The notes under the pieces: generated by a model
The model's input: the letters and a program-made list of their open reading frames with translations, nothing else
What the model was told of the DNA's origin: nothing
Databases searched by the model: none
Part shown: positions 8,516-17,437 of the stretch, in pieces
Numbering within the stretch: the first letter of the stretch is position 1
Layout: each line of letters starts with the position of its first letter
Assembly: GCF_008802405.1 (NCBI RefSeq)
Contig: NZ_VZDO01000005.1
Location: forward strand, 62,001 to 126,000
Reading direction: 5' to 3'
Length of the DNA stretch: 64,000 bases
Source of the DNA: Plantimonas leprariae
GTDB taxonomy: Bacteria; Pseudomonadota; Alphaproteobacteria; Rhizobiales; Rhizobiaceae
Translations under genes and position numbers: made by a program

Positions 8516-9421
8516 ATGAAGGCCGATCTCGGCGATCTGAACGCCTTCGTCGCCGTGGCCCGGGCGGGCGGCTTTCGCGAGGGCGCGCGGGCGAGCGGCG
8601 CCAGCGCGTCGGGCCTCAGCGAGGCGGTCCGCCGGCTGGAAGCGCAGCTCGGCGTCCGGCTGCTGAACCGCACGACCCGTTCCGTCGCGCCGACCGAGGC
8701 AGGGATAAGTCTCCTCGAACGCCTTCGCCCGGCGCTCGGCGAGGTGGAGGCAGCGCTCGACGTGGTGAACGGCTTCCGCGACCGGCCGGCGGGGACGCTG
8801 CGCCTCAACGTGCCGGTCAGCGCGGCGCGGCTGGTGCTGCCGGCGATCGTGCCGCCGTTCCTCGCGGCCTATCCGGACATCCGGCTGGAGGTCGTGGTGG
8901 ACGACGGCTTCGTCGATGTCCTCGCCGCCGGCTGCGATGCGGGCATCCGCTACGACGAGCGGCTGGAGCAGGACATGATCGCGGTGCCGATCGGGCCGCG
9001 CCGGCAGCGCTTCGCCTGCGCCGCCGCGCCGAACTATCTCGAGCATCGCGGCCGGCCGGAGCATCCGCGCGAGCTTCTCGCCCACGCGTGCCTGCGCGGC
9101 CAGTTCGCCAGCGGCGCGATGGCGACCTGGGAGTTCGAGCGAAACGGCGAGACGGTGCGCGTCGAGCCGACCGGGCCGCTCCTGGTGCGCCTCGGCGGCG
9201 GGGCGGACCTGATGGTCGACGCGGCGCTGGCCGGCAGCGGCATCGTCTGCCTGTTCGAGGACTGGCTGCGCCCCCATCTCGCCGCAGGCGCGCTGGAGCC
9301 CGTCCTGCAGGCGTGGTGGCCCTCCTTCTCCGGGCCCTTCCTCTACTATCCCGGCCGCCGGCTGCTGCCGGCGCCCTTGCGCGCCTTCGTCGATTTCGTG
9401 CGCTCGCACCCCGAACGCTGA
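8516..9421 (+). CDS. LysR-family transcriptional regulator
   Basis: A 301-aa protein. The N-terminal winged helix-turn-helix (residues about 5-65: LNAFVAVARAGGFREGARASGASASGLSEAVRRLEAQLGVRLLNRTTR) is followed by a two-lobed effector-binding domain from about residue 90. It is close to the subgroup that controls adjacent oxidoreductases. It is transcribed divergently from the PdxI-like reductase, the usual LysR arrangement, so autoregulation plus control of that gene is likely. The effector is unknown. Confidence 0.88.
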   Translation: MKADLGDLNAFVAVARAGGFREGARASGASASGLSEAVRRLEAQLGVRLLNRTTRSVAPTEAGISLLERLRPALGEVEAALDVVNGFRDRPAGTLRLNVPVSAARLVLPAIVPPFLAAYPDIRLEVVVDDGFVDVLAAGCDAGIRYDERLEQDMIAVPIGPRRQRFACAAAPNYLEHRGRPEHPRELLAHACLRGQFASGAMATWEFERNGETVRVEPTGPLLVRLGGGADLMVDAALAGSGIVCLFEDWLRPHLAAGALEPVLQAWWPSFSGPFLYYPGRRLLPAPLRAFVDFVRSHPER

Positions 9422-9537
9422 CGGCGCGCCGCCGGAGGATTGCACCTTCCCGCCGCCATCGTGATATGAGACCGCATGATGTGAGCCTAGGCGTGCCGCC
9501 GCCGGCTCCGACCGCATTCCGAGCGAGCCGCACTTTC

Positions 9538-11181
9538 ATGGACGACATCAACCTCGCCGACGCCCTCGAAGGCGCGAGCGCCATCCGCGACGCGGAGCTG
9601 TTCTCCGCCGACAAGGGCCACCTGAAGCGCCGCACCTTCGCGATCATCTCGCACCCTGACGCCGGCAAGACGACGTTGACCGAGAAGCTCCTGTTCGAGA
9701 GCGGCGCGATCCGGCTGGCCGGGCAGGTGAAGGAGCGCGGCGAGCGCCGCCGCACCCGCTCCGACTGGATGGAGATCGAGCAGAAGCGCGGCATCTCGAT
9801 CTCGTCCTCGGTGATGACCTTCGAATATGACGGCCTCGTCCTCAACCTCCTCGACACGCCCGGCCACGCCGACTTCTCCGAGGACACCTACCGCACGCTG
9901 ACCGCGGTCGATTCCGCCATCATGGTGATCGACGCGGCGAAGGGCATCGAAGCGCAGACGCTGAAGCTCTTCGAGGTCTGCCGCCTGCGCGATATCCCGA
10001 TCATCACCTTCGTCAACAAGATCGACCGTGAGGGACGCGATCCGCTCGAGATCCTCGACGAGATCATGTCCTCGCTGGCGCTCGACGTGACGCCGGTCAC
10101 CTGGCCGATGGGCATGGGCACCGATTTCCGCGGCATCGTGCAGGTGGGGGCGCAAGGTCCGGTGCGCCTGACCCGCAACACCCGCGAGCGGGTCGAATTC
10201 GCGAGCCTCGACGCCTTCGCGGCCGATCCGACGCTCGCCACGGACCCGATCTTCGGCCCGTCGATCGAGGGACTGGAGATCGCGCGCGGCACGCTTCCCG
10301 CCTTCGACGTCGACGCCTACCGCTCCGGCCACCTGACGCCGGTGGTGTTCGGTTCGGCGATGCGCGAGGTGGGCGTGCGCGACCTTCTCGACGCGATCTC
10401 CACCTTCGCGCCCTCGCCCCTGCCGCAGCCGGCGCTGCCGGCGGCGATACAGCCGTCGGGTAAGGAAGTGTCCGGCTTCGTCCTGAAGATCCAGGCGAAC
10501 ATGGATCCGAACCACCGCGACCGCATCGCCTTCGTGCGGCTGACCTCCGGCGTCTTCAAGCGCGGCATGCGGCTGAAGAACGTGCGCACCGGCAAGGACA
10601 TGAAGGTCTCCGCCCCGATGTTCTTCTTCGCCAGAGATCGCGAGATCGCCGACGAAGCGGTGGCGGGCGACATCGTCGGCATCCCGAACCACGGCACGCT
10701 CTCGGTCGGCGACACGCTGACGGAAGGCTCGACCCTGACGGTGACGGGCATTCCGAGCTTCGCGCCGGAAATGATCCGCCGCGTGCGCCTGCCCGACGCG
10801 ATGAAGGTGAAGCAGCTGCAGAAGGCGCTGAACGATCTGGCGGAGGAGGGCGTCATCCAGGTGTTCCGCCCGGTGATCGGCTCCTCCTGGCTGGTCGGGG
10901 TCGTCGGTGCGCTGCAGCTCGATGTCCTCGTCTCGCGTCTCGCCGTCGAATACGGCGTCGAGATCATGCTGGAAGCCGCGCCCTTCGACACGGCGCGCTG
11001 GGTGGACACGGACGACGCGGCCGAGCTCGACCGCTTCGTCAAGGCGAACCAAGGGGATCTGGCGCGCGACCGCGAGGACCGGCCGGTGTTCCTGGCCCGC
11101 AACTCGTGGGAGCTCTCCTACGCGCAGAAGAACTATCCGGCCGTGCGCTTCACCGCGACGCGCGAGCGCCACGCGGCGTGA
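9538..11181 (+). CDS. prfC: Peptide chain release factor 3 (RF3 GTPase)
   Basis: A 547-aa translational GTPase that recycles RF1/RF2 from the ribosome after peptide release. The G1 P-loop HPDAGKTT is at residues 39-46. Other visible motifs are the RF3-type switch region GISISSSVMTFEYDG, the G3 DTPGHADFSEDT and the G4 NKID. The C-terminal domains are typical of RF3 (FAPEMIRRVRLPDAMKVKQLQKAL, VGALQLDVLVSRLAVEYGV). The start ATG 9538 was chosen because MDDINLAD begins the conserved part; another in-frame ATG at 9466 would add 24 residues of low-complexity sequence. The VOC gene starts on its stop (GTGA). Confidence 0.93.
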   Translation: MDDINLADALEGASAIRDAELFSADKGHLKRRTFAIISHPDAGKTTLTEKLLFESGAIRLAGQVKERGERRRTRSDWMEIEQKRGISISSSVMTFEYDGLVLNLLDTPGHADFSEDTYRTLTAVDSAIMVIDAAKGIEAQTLKLFEVCRLRDIPIITFVNKIDREGRDPLEILDEIMSSLALDVTPVTWPMGMGTDFRGIVQVGAQGPVRLTRNTRERVEFASLDAFAADPTLATDPIFGPSIEGLEIARGTLPAFDVDAYRSGHLTPVVFGSAMREVGVRDLLDAISTFAPSPLPQPALPAAIQPSGKEVSGFVLKIQANMDPNHRDRIAFVRLTSGVFKRGMRLKNVRTGKDMKVSAPMFFFARDREIADEAVAGDIVGIPNHGTLSVGDTLTEGSTLTVTGIPSFAPEMIRRVRLPDAMKVKQLQKALNDLAEEGVIQVFRPVIGSSWLVGVVGALQLDVLVSRLAVEYGVEIMLEAAPFDTARWVDTDDAAELDRFVKANQGDLARDREDRPVFLARNSWELSYAQKNYPAVRFTATRERHAA

Positions 11182-11585
11182 GCGCCGCCGGCGAGTTGGC
11201 GCCGCTCGTCGGCGCGATCCACCATGTCGCGATCATCTGCGCCGACTACGAGCGCTCGAAACGCTTCTACGTCGAGTTCTTGGGACTGAGGGTGATCCGC
11301 GAGACGTTCCGCGCCGAGCGCCGCTCGTGGAAATGCGACCTCGCGGTCGGGGATGCGCAGATCGAGCTGTTCTCGTTCCCCGATCCGCCGCCGCGCCCGA
11401 CGCAGCCGGAAGCGCAGGGGCTGCGGCACCTCGCCTTCGCCGTTCGAGACGTGACGGAAGCGGTGCGCCGGCTCGAGGACAAGGGGATCGTCGTCGAGCC
11501 GATCCGGCGGGACGAGCTCACCGGCCGGCTGTTCACCTTCTTCGCGGACCCGGACGGCCTGCCGCTCGAACTCTACGAGACCTGA
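11178..11585 (+). CDS. VOC-family (glyoxalase-like) protein
   Basis: A 135-aa one-unit vicinal-oxygen-chelate protein. Likely metal ligands are visible at the expected places: His in IHHVAI, Glu in AQIELFSF, His in LRHLAF and Glu in PLELYE. It resembles the GloA2/SMU.1112c-type lactoylglutathione-lyase-like proteins; the reaction is not determined. The start is GTG 11178, overlapping the prfC stop by four bases, so it is translationally coupled to prfC. Why a VOC protein should be coupled to a release factor is unclear. Confidence 0.82.
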   Translation: MSAAGELAPLVGAIHHVAIICADYERSKRFYVEFLGLRVIRETFRAERRSWKCDLAVGDAQIELFSFPDPPPRPTQPEAQGLRHLAFAVRDVTEAVRRLEDKGIVVEPIRRDELTGRLFTFFADPDGLPLELYET

Positions 11586-11606
11586 GACCGGGCGTCGTCC
11601 GTCAGG

Positions 11607-11981
11607 TCAGCGCCGGCCGCCGCGCTTGCGCGCGCCCATCAAGGCCGCCTGCTCGGCGATCATGCGGGCGATCGGGTCCTTGGCGAGCTGCGCCTGGCGC
11701 TCTTCCTCGATCCGCCGCGCTTCCTCCTCTTCGAGGCGCTTGCGCTCGGCCTCAGCGGCCTTGCGGGCATCCTCTTCCTGGCGGATGCGCTCGGCCTCGG
11801 CGCGTTTCGCCTCTTCGCGGACGCGCTTGGCCTCGGCCCGCGCGGCGCGCTCGGCCAACCGGGCCTGCACCGCGGGGTCGTTCTCGTCGGGCTTGGCCTT
11901 GAACTTTTCCAGCAACGCCTTCTTGGCGTCGAGCGCAGCCTTTTTGCGCTCGTTGAAATCGGTATCCTTGGGGGTCTTCAA
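11607..11981 (-). CDS. DUF6481-type charged coiled-coil protein
   Basis: A 124-aa, extremely charged protein. After KTPKDTDFNERKKAALDAKKALLEKFKAKP the central part is almost continuous Ala/Glu/Arg/Lys helix (residues about 40-105), ending in a basic RKRGGRR tail. The opening (xFxxRxxAAxxAKKALLEKFxxxP) matches the DUF6481 family of alphaproteobacteria as I recall it; no function is known. The start is TTG at 11981 with AGGG upstream. It is the only start that preserves the conserved opening. It is convergent with the VOC gene, 21 bp apart. Confidence 0.75.
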   Translation of the reverse strand: MKTPKDTDFNERKKAALDAKKALLEKFKAKPDENDPAVQARLAERAARAEAKRVREEAKRAEAERIRQEEDARKAAEAERKRLEEEEARRIEEERQAQLAKDPIARMIAEQAALMGARKRGGRR

Positions 11982-12097
11982 GACTAGCCCTGATCGTTCG
12001 GGTGCTGTGGGGATCGCTCTGATATGGGCGTTCGGCGTACCGGACGCAACGCGCCGGGGACCGGAGCCGAGCGGAACTTCGCTTATTCGGCCACGGG

Positions 12098-12135
12098 AAA
12101 AAAATCAAGGGCGGGTGTGTCTTCCGACACCCCGC
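12098..12135 (-). terminator. Intrinsic terminator of the sugar transferase gene
   Basis: Read on the minus strand just after the sugar transferase stop: a stem GCGGG-GTGTC, tetraloop GGAA, then GACAC-A-CCCGC (12135-12111). That is ten base pairs with a single bulged A. Six bases later there is a run of seven T (12104-12098). This is a textbook rho-independent terminator and isolates the sugar transferase from the DUF6481 gene. Confidence 0.85.
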
Positions 12136-12168
12136 CCCCGGCTTTCGATGCAGCCTGCCACCGGAGGC

Positions 12169-12846
12169 TCAGAAGGCGTTCTCGGCCTTCAGGACCGCCG
12201 GCACCGTCTTCGCGATGATCTTCACGTCACCGACGAAGGAAGCGCTGCGGACATAGTCGAAATCGGCCTCGACGCGCTTGCGCATCACGTCGACGGTCGT
12301 GGTCGGACCGCGCAGGCCCATGATCTGTGCCTGACCCGTGATGCCGGGCTTCACCGCGAAGCGGCGATCGTAGCCGAAGATATGCGCCGCGAACTGATCG
12401 TCGTGACGGATGGCGTGCGGGCGGGGGCCGACCAGCGACATCTCGCCGAGCAGCACGTTGAAGAGCTGCGGCAGCTCGTCGAGGCTGGTCTGGCGCAGGA
12501 TCTTGCCGACCTTCGTGACGCGCACGTCGTCGCGGACGCACTGCACGAATTCGTCCGGCTTCTCGCAGACCGTCATCGACCGGAACTTCAGGCAGTCGAA
12601 CGGCACCTTGCCGATGCCGTAACGCTGCTGCCGGAACAGCACCGGGCCGGGCGAAGTCAGCTTCACCGCCAGAGCGATGAGAACGTAGATCGGCAGGAGC
12701 ATGATGATCAGGACGCCCGCGACGGTCAGATCGACCGCACGCTTCAGCAATCCCGTCCGGTAGGCGTTTCCGCCTAGCGAACGATAGGAGACGACCTCGG
12801 GCTGCAACGCGGTCGCCTCGCTTCTGTTCGAATGAAGAGAGGACAT
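12169..12846 (-). CDS. Undecaprenyl-phosphate sugar phosphotransferase (ExoY/WcaJ-type, short form)
   Basis: A 225-aa bacterial sugar transferase that would load the first sugar phosphate onto undecaprenyl phosphate to begin exopolysaccharide repeat-unit synthesis. One N-terminal membrane helix ([27 protein letters not shown]) is followed by the family motifs [46 protein letters not shown] and [12 protein letters not shown]. Asp-Glu and Arg-Pro-His are the catalytic-type residues. Its length is that of Sinorhizobium ExoY, without the extra membrane domain of WcaJ. The start ATG 12846 has AGAGG at 5 nt; a longer reading from TTG 12927 is unlikely. It is a lone gene; a Wza-like exporter lies 14 kb away at 27046. 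Confidence 0.86.
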   Translation of the reverse strand: MSSLHSNRSEATALQPEVVSYRSLGGNAYRTGLLKRAVDLTVAGVLIIMLLPIYVLIALAVKLTSPGPVLFRQQRYGIGKVPFDCLKFRSMTVCEKPDEFVQCVRDDVRVTKVGKILRQTSLDELPQLFNVLLGEMSLVGPRPHAIRHDDQFAAHIFGYDRRFAVKPGITGQAQIMGLRGPTTTVDVMRKRVEADFDYVRSASFVGDVKIIAKTVPAVLKAENAF

Positions 12847-12920
12847 CGAAACCTCTTCCGCCAGCGCCCTTCGACTCTCTTCGCCGGTGCGATCGGACCA
12901 CCCGTCTTCGGGCAATCCTT

Positions 12921-12934
12921 TTCGCAACTGCGAA
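12921..12934. promoter_or_regulatory. Palindrome in the sugar transferase leader (possible operator)
   Basis: A perfect inverted repeat TTCGCA-AC-TGCGAA lies just downstream of the proposed -10 of the sugar transferase gene and 75 bp before its start. That position suits a repressor site. The binding protein is unknown. Confidence 0.35.
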
Positions 12935-12948
12935 GATGGTTGCGGCGA

Positions 12949-12977
12949 CGTAAATGCGGTTTCGAAGTTTGAGTCAA
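12949..12977 (-). promoter_or_regulatory. Candidate promoter of the sugar transferase gene
   Basis: On the minus strand there is TTGACT (12977-12972), a 17-bp spacer and TTTACG (12954-12949), in a locally AT-rich stretch. The -35 is good and the -10 is poor, so an activator may be needed. Confidence 0.35.
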
Positions 12978-13247
12978 TAGTTCGAGACCCACGGCACGCC
13001 GGGGCAGTCGGCAGCGGTTCGAACGCTTGATCCTTAACTACCTATAAACGCTTGACTATCGTCCGCCGCCGGTCCGGAGGCATGCGCAGGTTGCAAGGCA
13101 GGCATGATCGAAACAAGCCGCCTGGAACCTTTCGCGCGCCACAGACAATTCATTTAAGAAGCTTTGTCAAGCTCAGTGAGGACTTAACAATCTATCCGGG
13201 TGCGACGCTGGTCTGGCGCGCGTCGCGACCGGCGAATCCGGCGGCTT
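12978..13247. other. Non-coding AT-richer stretch between sugar transferase and patD
   Basis: About 270 bp with no convincing gene. Several AT-rich blocks (around 13031-13050 and 13141-13195) contrast with the surrounding high GC. A small AGCTT-TGTC-AAGCT inverted repeat lies at about 13161-13174. It probably holds upstream regulatory sequence for the sugar transferase and the end of the patD transcript. No intrinsic terminator was seen. Confidence 0.4.
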
Positions 13248-14675
13248 TCAGCCGTGCGCGATCATCACGTGACGCACCACGGTGTAGTCTTCCAGCGCAT
13301 AGGCCGACAGGTCCTTGCCGTAGCCGGAACGCTTCAGGCCGCCGTGCGGCATCTCGTTGACGAGCGCGAAGTGCGTGTTCACCCAGGTGCAGCCGTAGCG
13401 GAGCCGCGCCGCCGTCTCCATCGCCCGCCCGACGTCGCGGGTCCAGACCGACGAGGCGAGACCGTAGTCGGAATCGTTCGCCCAGGCGACCGCCTCGTCG
13501 GGTTCGGAAAACCGCGTCACGGAGACCACCGGCCCGAAGACCTCGCGCCGGACGATCTCGTCGTCCTGGAGGGCGCCCGCGACGACGGTCGGCTGGAAGA
13601 AGTAGCCGTTGCCGCCGCCCGCCTTGCCCCCGGTGACGATCTCGATGTGGCTGCTTTCCGCGGCGCGGTCGACGAAGCCGGCGACGCGATCGCGCTGGCG
13701 GGCCGAGATCAGCGGGCCGATCTCGTTCGCCGCGTCATCGGCCTCGCCGTAGCGGATGCTGGAAACGGCCGATGCGAGGTCGGCGACGAACCGGTCGTGG
13801 ATCTTCGGCCCGGCATAGATGCGGCAGGCGGCCGTGCAGTCCTGGCCGGCATTGTAATAGCCGAAGGCACGAAGCCCGTTCACCACCGCGTCGACGTCGG
13901 CGTCGTCGTAGACGATCACCGGCGCCTTGCCGCCGAGTTCGAGATGCGTGCGCTTCACGGTTCCGGCCGCGGCTTCCAGCACCTTGCGACCCGTGCCGAC
14001 ATCGCCGGTGAGCGACAGCATGTCGATCTTCGGGTGGTTGATCAGCGCGTTGCCGACGCTCGCGCCCCGGCCGAGCACGATGTTGACGACGCCTTCCGGC
14101 AGGACGTCCGCCAGAACGCGGCCGAGCTTCAGCGCGGTCAGCGGCGTCTGCTCGGACGGCTTGAACACCACCGTGTTGCCGCCGGCGATGGCGGGCGCGA
14201 GCTTCCACGCCATCATCATCAGCGGATAGTTCCAGGGCGCGATCGAGCCGACGATCCCGACCGGGTCGCGCCGGATCATCGAAGTGTGGCCGGCAAGGTA
14301 TTCGCCCGCCGCCTGGCCGGGCAGGGTGCGAAGCGCGCCTGCGAAGAAGCGGAAGCAGTCGACGATCGCCGGGATCTCGTCGTTCAGGGCGGCGTTGATC
14401 GGCTTGCCGCAGTTCCGGGCTTCCAGCGCGGCGAACTCGCTCGCGTCCTTCTCGATCGCGTCGGCGATGCGCAGAAGATAGCCGGAGCGCTCCCCCGGCG
14501 TCGTTCGCGACCACGACGCGAACGCCTGCTCGGCGGCCGCCACCGCCCGGTCGATCTGCGCGGGCGATGCCTCGGCGAGCTTGAGGATCTCCGCGCCGGT
14601 TTTCGGGTCGAAGATCGTCTCCTCGGCTTCCGTGCCGGCCTCGAACGAGGCGCCGATCAGCATCGCGGTGTCCAT
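13248..14675 (-). CDS. patD: Gamma-aminobutyraldehyde dehydrogenase
   Basis: A 475-aa NAD-dependent aldehyde dehydrogenase. The catalytic nucleophile is C280 (NAGQDC) and the general base is E246 (LELGGK). The cofactor region has PWNYP and the SLTGDVGTG motif. Length and sequence follow E. coli PatD/YdcW (recall). PatD oxidises 4-aminobutanal from putrescine to GABA. It is the last gene of an operon whose order (binding protein, ATPase, permease, permease, dehydrogenase) is that of E. coli ydcSTUV-patD. It starts 12 bp after the ydcV stop with AAGGAG upstream. No putrescine aminotransferase gene lies alongside, so the aldehyde must come from elsewhere. Confidence 0.9.
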   Translation of the reverse strand: MDTAMLIGASFEAGTEAEETIFDPKTGAEILKLAEASPAQIDRAVAAAEQAFASWSRTTPGERSGYLLRIADAIEKDASEFAALEARNCGKPINAALNDEIPAIVDCFRFFAGALRTLPGQAAGEYLAGHTSMIRRDPVGIVGSIAPWNYPLMMMAWKLAPAIAGGNTVVFKPSEQTPLTALKLGRVLADVLPEGVVNIVLGRGASVGNALINHPKIDMLSLTGDVGTGRKVLEAAAGTVKRTHLELGGKAPVIVYDDADVDAVVNGLRAFGYYNAGQDCTAACRIYAGPKIHDRFVADLASAVSSIRYGEADDAANEIGPLISARQRDRVAGFVDRAAESSHIEIVTGGKAGGGNGYFFQPTVVAGALQDDEIVRREVFGPVVSVTRFSEPDEAVAWANDSDYGLASSVWTRDVGRAMETAARLRYGCTWVNTHFALVNEMPHGGLKRSGYGKDLSAYALEDYTVVRHVMIAHG

Positions 14676-14687
14676 GGAAAGGCTCCT

Positions 14688-15497
14688 TTAGCGGCCGGTG
14701 CCGAGGGTTCCCTCGCCCTCGCGCGTCAGATGATAGGCGAGAAGGATCGGAAGGAAGGTCGCGACCACCACGACGAGCGCCACGACGTTGGTGACGGGCC
14801 GCTGACGCGGGCGGATCAACTCCTCCAGCATCCAGAGCGGCAGGGTCTGTTGCTGGCCGGCGGTGAAGGTCGTGACGATCACCTCGTCGAAGGATAGCGC
14901 GAAGGCCAGCATGCCGCCGGCGAGGAGCGCCGAGGCGATGTTCGGCAACACGATGTGCCGGAAGGTCTGGAAACCGTCGGCTCCGAGGTCCATCGAGGCC
15001 TCCACCAGCGTGCCGGACAGGCGGCGGAAGCGCGCGACCGCGTTGTTGTAGACCACCACGATGCAGAAGGTCGCGTGGCCCGCGACGATCGTCCAGAACG
15101 AGAAGGGGATCTCGGCCAGCGCGAAGGCGGAGCGGAGCGCGATGCCGGTGACGATGCCGGGCAGCGCGATCGGCAGGATCACGAGCAGCGAGACGGTCTC
15201 CCGCCCGAAGAAGCGCGAGCGGCTGACGGCGGCGGCGCAAAGCGTGCCGAGCAGGATCGCGAAGAGCGTCGAGACCGCCGCGACCTTCAGCGAGAGCTGC
15301 AGCGCCGCCCAGACGTCCGGCCGTTCGAAGGCGACCGCGAACCAGCGGAGCGTCAGGCCCGGCGGCGGCCAGACGAAGCTCCGCTCCTCCGTGGTGAAGG
15401 CGTAGGCGAAGATCAGGAAGAGCGGCGCGAACAGGAAGAGGAGCCCGGCGCCGGCGGCGAGCTTCAGCGGCAGCGGGGCGGCGGCGTCAGAGCGCAT
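14688..15497 (-). CDS. ydcV: ABC transporter permease (YdcV-like)
   Basis: A 269-aa inner-membrane permease with six predicted spans. The EAA coupling loop reads [23 protein letters not shown]. It forms a polyamine-type import channel with the YdcU-like subunit. The ATG start overlaps the ydcU end by 11 bp. Assignment rests on synteny with E. coli ydcSTUV-patD and on the PotC-like family. The C-terminal ten residues ([12 protein letters not shown]) extend beyond the last helix. Confidence 0.86.
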   Translation of the reverse strand: MRSDAAAPLPLKLAAGAGLLFLFAPLFLIFAYAFTTEERSFVWPPPGLTLRWFAVAFERPDVWAALQLSLKVAAVSTLFAILLGTLCAAAVSRSRFFGRETVSLLVILPIALPGIVTGIALRSAFALAEIPFSFWTIVAGHATFCIVVVYNNAVARFRRLSGTLVEASMDLGADGFQTFRHIVLPNIASALLAGGMLAFALSFDEVIVTTFTAGQQQTLPLWMLEELIRPRQRPVTNVVALVVVVATFLPILLAYHLTREGEGTLGTGR

Positions 15498-16419
15498 CGA
15501 AGGCTCCGAGGCGGCGAGCCAGGGTGAGGTAGGCCGCCATGATCACGACGGGCACGACGGTGAAGGCGGCGGCGAGCGGGATGTTGCCGGCCGTGCCCTG
15601 CTGCGCATAGACGGCCTGCCCGATCATCAGGCGCGAGGTGCCGACGATCTGCGGCACGATGTAGTCGCCGAGCGTCAGCGAGAAGGTGAAGATCGAGCCG
15701 GCGACGACGCCGGGAAAGCCGAGCGGCAGGATCACGTGCCGGAACGTCTCGGCCGGCGACGCGCCGAGATCGGCGGAAGCGTCGACGAGGCTCGCCGGCA
15801 CCCGCTCCAGCGCCGCCTGCATCGGCAGGATCATGTAGGGCAGCCAGATATAGACGAAGACCAGGAAGGTGCCGGTGGTGCTGACCGACAGCGAGTTGCC
15901 GCCGACGACGCGGAGCGAAAGGTACCAGTCGAGCAGGGGCGACAGTCCGAGCTTCGCGAAGGCCCAGGTCAGGATGCCCTCCTTGGCGAGGATCAATTTC
16001 CAGGCGTAGACCTTGACGAGATAGCTCGACCAGAGCGGCAGCATGACGCTAAGATAGAAGAAGGCCTTCCAGCGCCCCGCGGCGTAGCGCGCCGCGAAGT
16101 AGGCGATCGGAAAGGCGATCGCGACGCTCGCGAGCGTGATGGCCGCCGCCATGCCGAGCGTGCGCAGGATGATCGCGAGGTTCGCCGCCGTGAAGAGCTG
16201 CGCGTAGGTCGAAAGCGTCCACTCCTCGACCACGAGACCGGAGAAGTCGTCCAGCGAATAGAAGCTCTGGACGAGGAGGCTCGCGAGCGACCCGAGATAG
16301 ACCACGATCAGCCAGAGGAGCGGCACGCCGAGCATCAGGAGCGTCCGGAGGCCGGGGCGGCGCCAGAAGAGGTCGGCGGCGCCCCTCGTCGGCCGCGCCG
16401 ATGCCGCCGCCGTCGTCAC
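15487..16419 (-). CDS. ydcU: ABC transporter permease (YdcU-like)
   Basis: A 310-aa PotB-type permease. After an N-terminal cytoplasmic tail there are six membrane spans. The EAA loop reads [24 protein letters not shown]. The start is GTG 16419, overlapping the ATPase stop as GTGA. It is the second gene pair of the ydcSTUV-patD-like operon and is translationally coupled at both ends. Confidence 0.87.
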   Translation of the reverse strand: MTTAAASARPTRGAADLFWRRPGLRTLLMLGVPLLWLIVVYLGSLASLLVQSFYSLDDFSGLVVEEWTLSTYAQLFTAANLAIILRTLGMAAAITLASVAIAFPIAYFAARYAAGRWKAFFYLSVMLPLWSSYLVKVYAWKLILAKEGILTWAFAKLGLSPLLDWYLSLRVVGGNSLSVSTTGTFLVFVYIWLPYMILPMQAALERVPASLVDASADLGASPAETFRHVILPLGFPGVVAGSIFTFSLTLGDYIVPQIVGTSRLMIGQAVYAQQGTAGNIPLAAAFTVVPVVIMAAYLTLARRLGAFDAL

Positions 16420-17420
16420 GCCTCGTCCTCCATCAGATGCAGTGCCGCCGCATCGAAGGCGAGCGCCACCGTCTCGCCTTCCGCCGGCACCGCGGTCCCG
16501 GCCGGCACCACGGCGTGAAGGCGCGTCTCGCCGACAACCACCGCCAGCCGGACGGTGGCCCCGAGAAAACTCCGCGCGACGAGCCGGCCGGCGAGCCTCT
16601 CCGAATCGTCGCCGGCCGCGGCGATGCGGAGGCTTTCCGGCCGAAGGCTCGCGAAGGCGCGCCGGCCGGCGAGGCGTTCCGTCAGAGCGGGCGGCAAAAC
16701 GTTGGACGAGCCGACGAAATCCGCGACGAAGCGGCTCGCCGGGCGCCGGTAGAGTTCTTCCGGCGCGCCTACCTGCTGGAGGCGGCCCTTGTCGAACACC
16801 GCGACGCGGTCCGCCATCGACAGCGCCTCGCCCTGGTCGTGCGTCACGAAGACGAAGGTGATGCCGAGATCCTTCTGCAGGATCTTCAACTCCTCCTGCA
16901 TCGTCTCGCGCAGCTTGAGGTCGAGCGCGCCGAGCGGCTCGTCGAGCAGCAGCACCTTCGGCCGGCAGATCAGCGCTCTGGCGAGAGCCACGCGCTGGCG
17001 CTGGCCGCCGGAAAGCTGCGTCGGCCGCCGGTCGCCGTAGCCGGCGAGGCGCACCAGCGCCAGCATCTCCTCGGCGCGGGCGCGGCGGTCCCTCCTCGCC
17101 ACCTTCCGCAGCATCAGCGGATAGGCGACGTTCTCCGCGACGCTCATGTGCGGAAACAGCGCGTAGTCCTGGAACACCGTGTTGACCGCCCGCCGATAAG
17201 GCGGCACGCGGCCGACGTCCTCGCCGAAGATCCTGACGCTCCCGGCGGTCGGCCGCTCGAAGCCGGCGACGACGCGAAGGCAGGTCGTCTTGCCGGAGCC
17301 GGAGGGCCCGAGCAGCGCGAAGAATTCGCCGCTCGCGACATCGAGATCGATACCGTCGAGCGCCGTCACGTCCCCGAAACGGCGCTCGACGCCGCGGAGC
17401 GAAACCGCCGTCTGAGCCAT
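16416..17420 (-). CDS. ydcT: ABC transporter ATP-binding protein (YdcT-like)
   Basis: A 334-aa ATPase. Walker A GPSGSGKTT is at residues 38-46, with Q-loop VFQDYALFPHMSV, signature LSGGQRQR, Walker B LLLDEP and switch His (VTHDQGEA). A C-terminal TOBE-like domain is present. Its length is close to E. coli YdcT (337 aa). The start ATG 17420 was chosen because MAQTAVSLRGVERRFG begins the domain; the upstream extension is low-quality sequence. It is 17 bp downstream of ydcS. Confidence 0.9.
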   Translation of the reverse strand: MAQTAVSLRGVERRFGDVTALDGIDLDVASGEFFALLGPSGSGKTTCLRVVAGFERPTAGSVRIFGEDVGRVPPYRRAVNTVFQDYALFPHMSVAENVAYPLMLRKVARRDRRARAEEMLALVRLAGYGDRRPTQLSGGQRQRVALARALICRPKVLLLDEPLGALDLKLRETMQEELKILQKDLGITFVFVTHDQGEALSMADRVAVFDKGRLQQVGAPEELYRRPASRFVADFVGSSNVLPPALTERLAGRRAFASLRPESLRIAAAGDDSERLAGRLVARSFLGATVRLAVVVGETRLHAVVPAGTAVPAEGETVALAFDAAALHLMEDEA

Positions 17421-17437
17421 GCTTGCCGCTGTCGGTC

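Noticed and set aside
12169-12927. Longer sugar transferase from TTG 12927
   Set aside because: The extra 27 residues are not conserved-looking, the start lies in a palindrome, and ATG 12846 has a good ribosome site.
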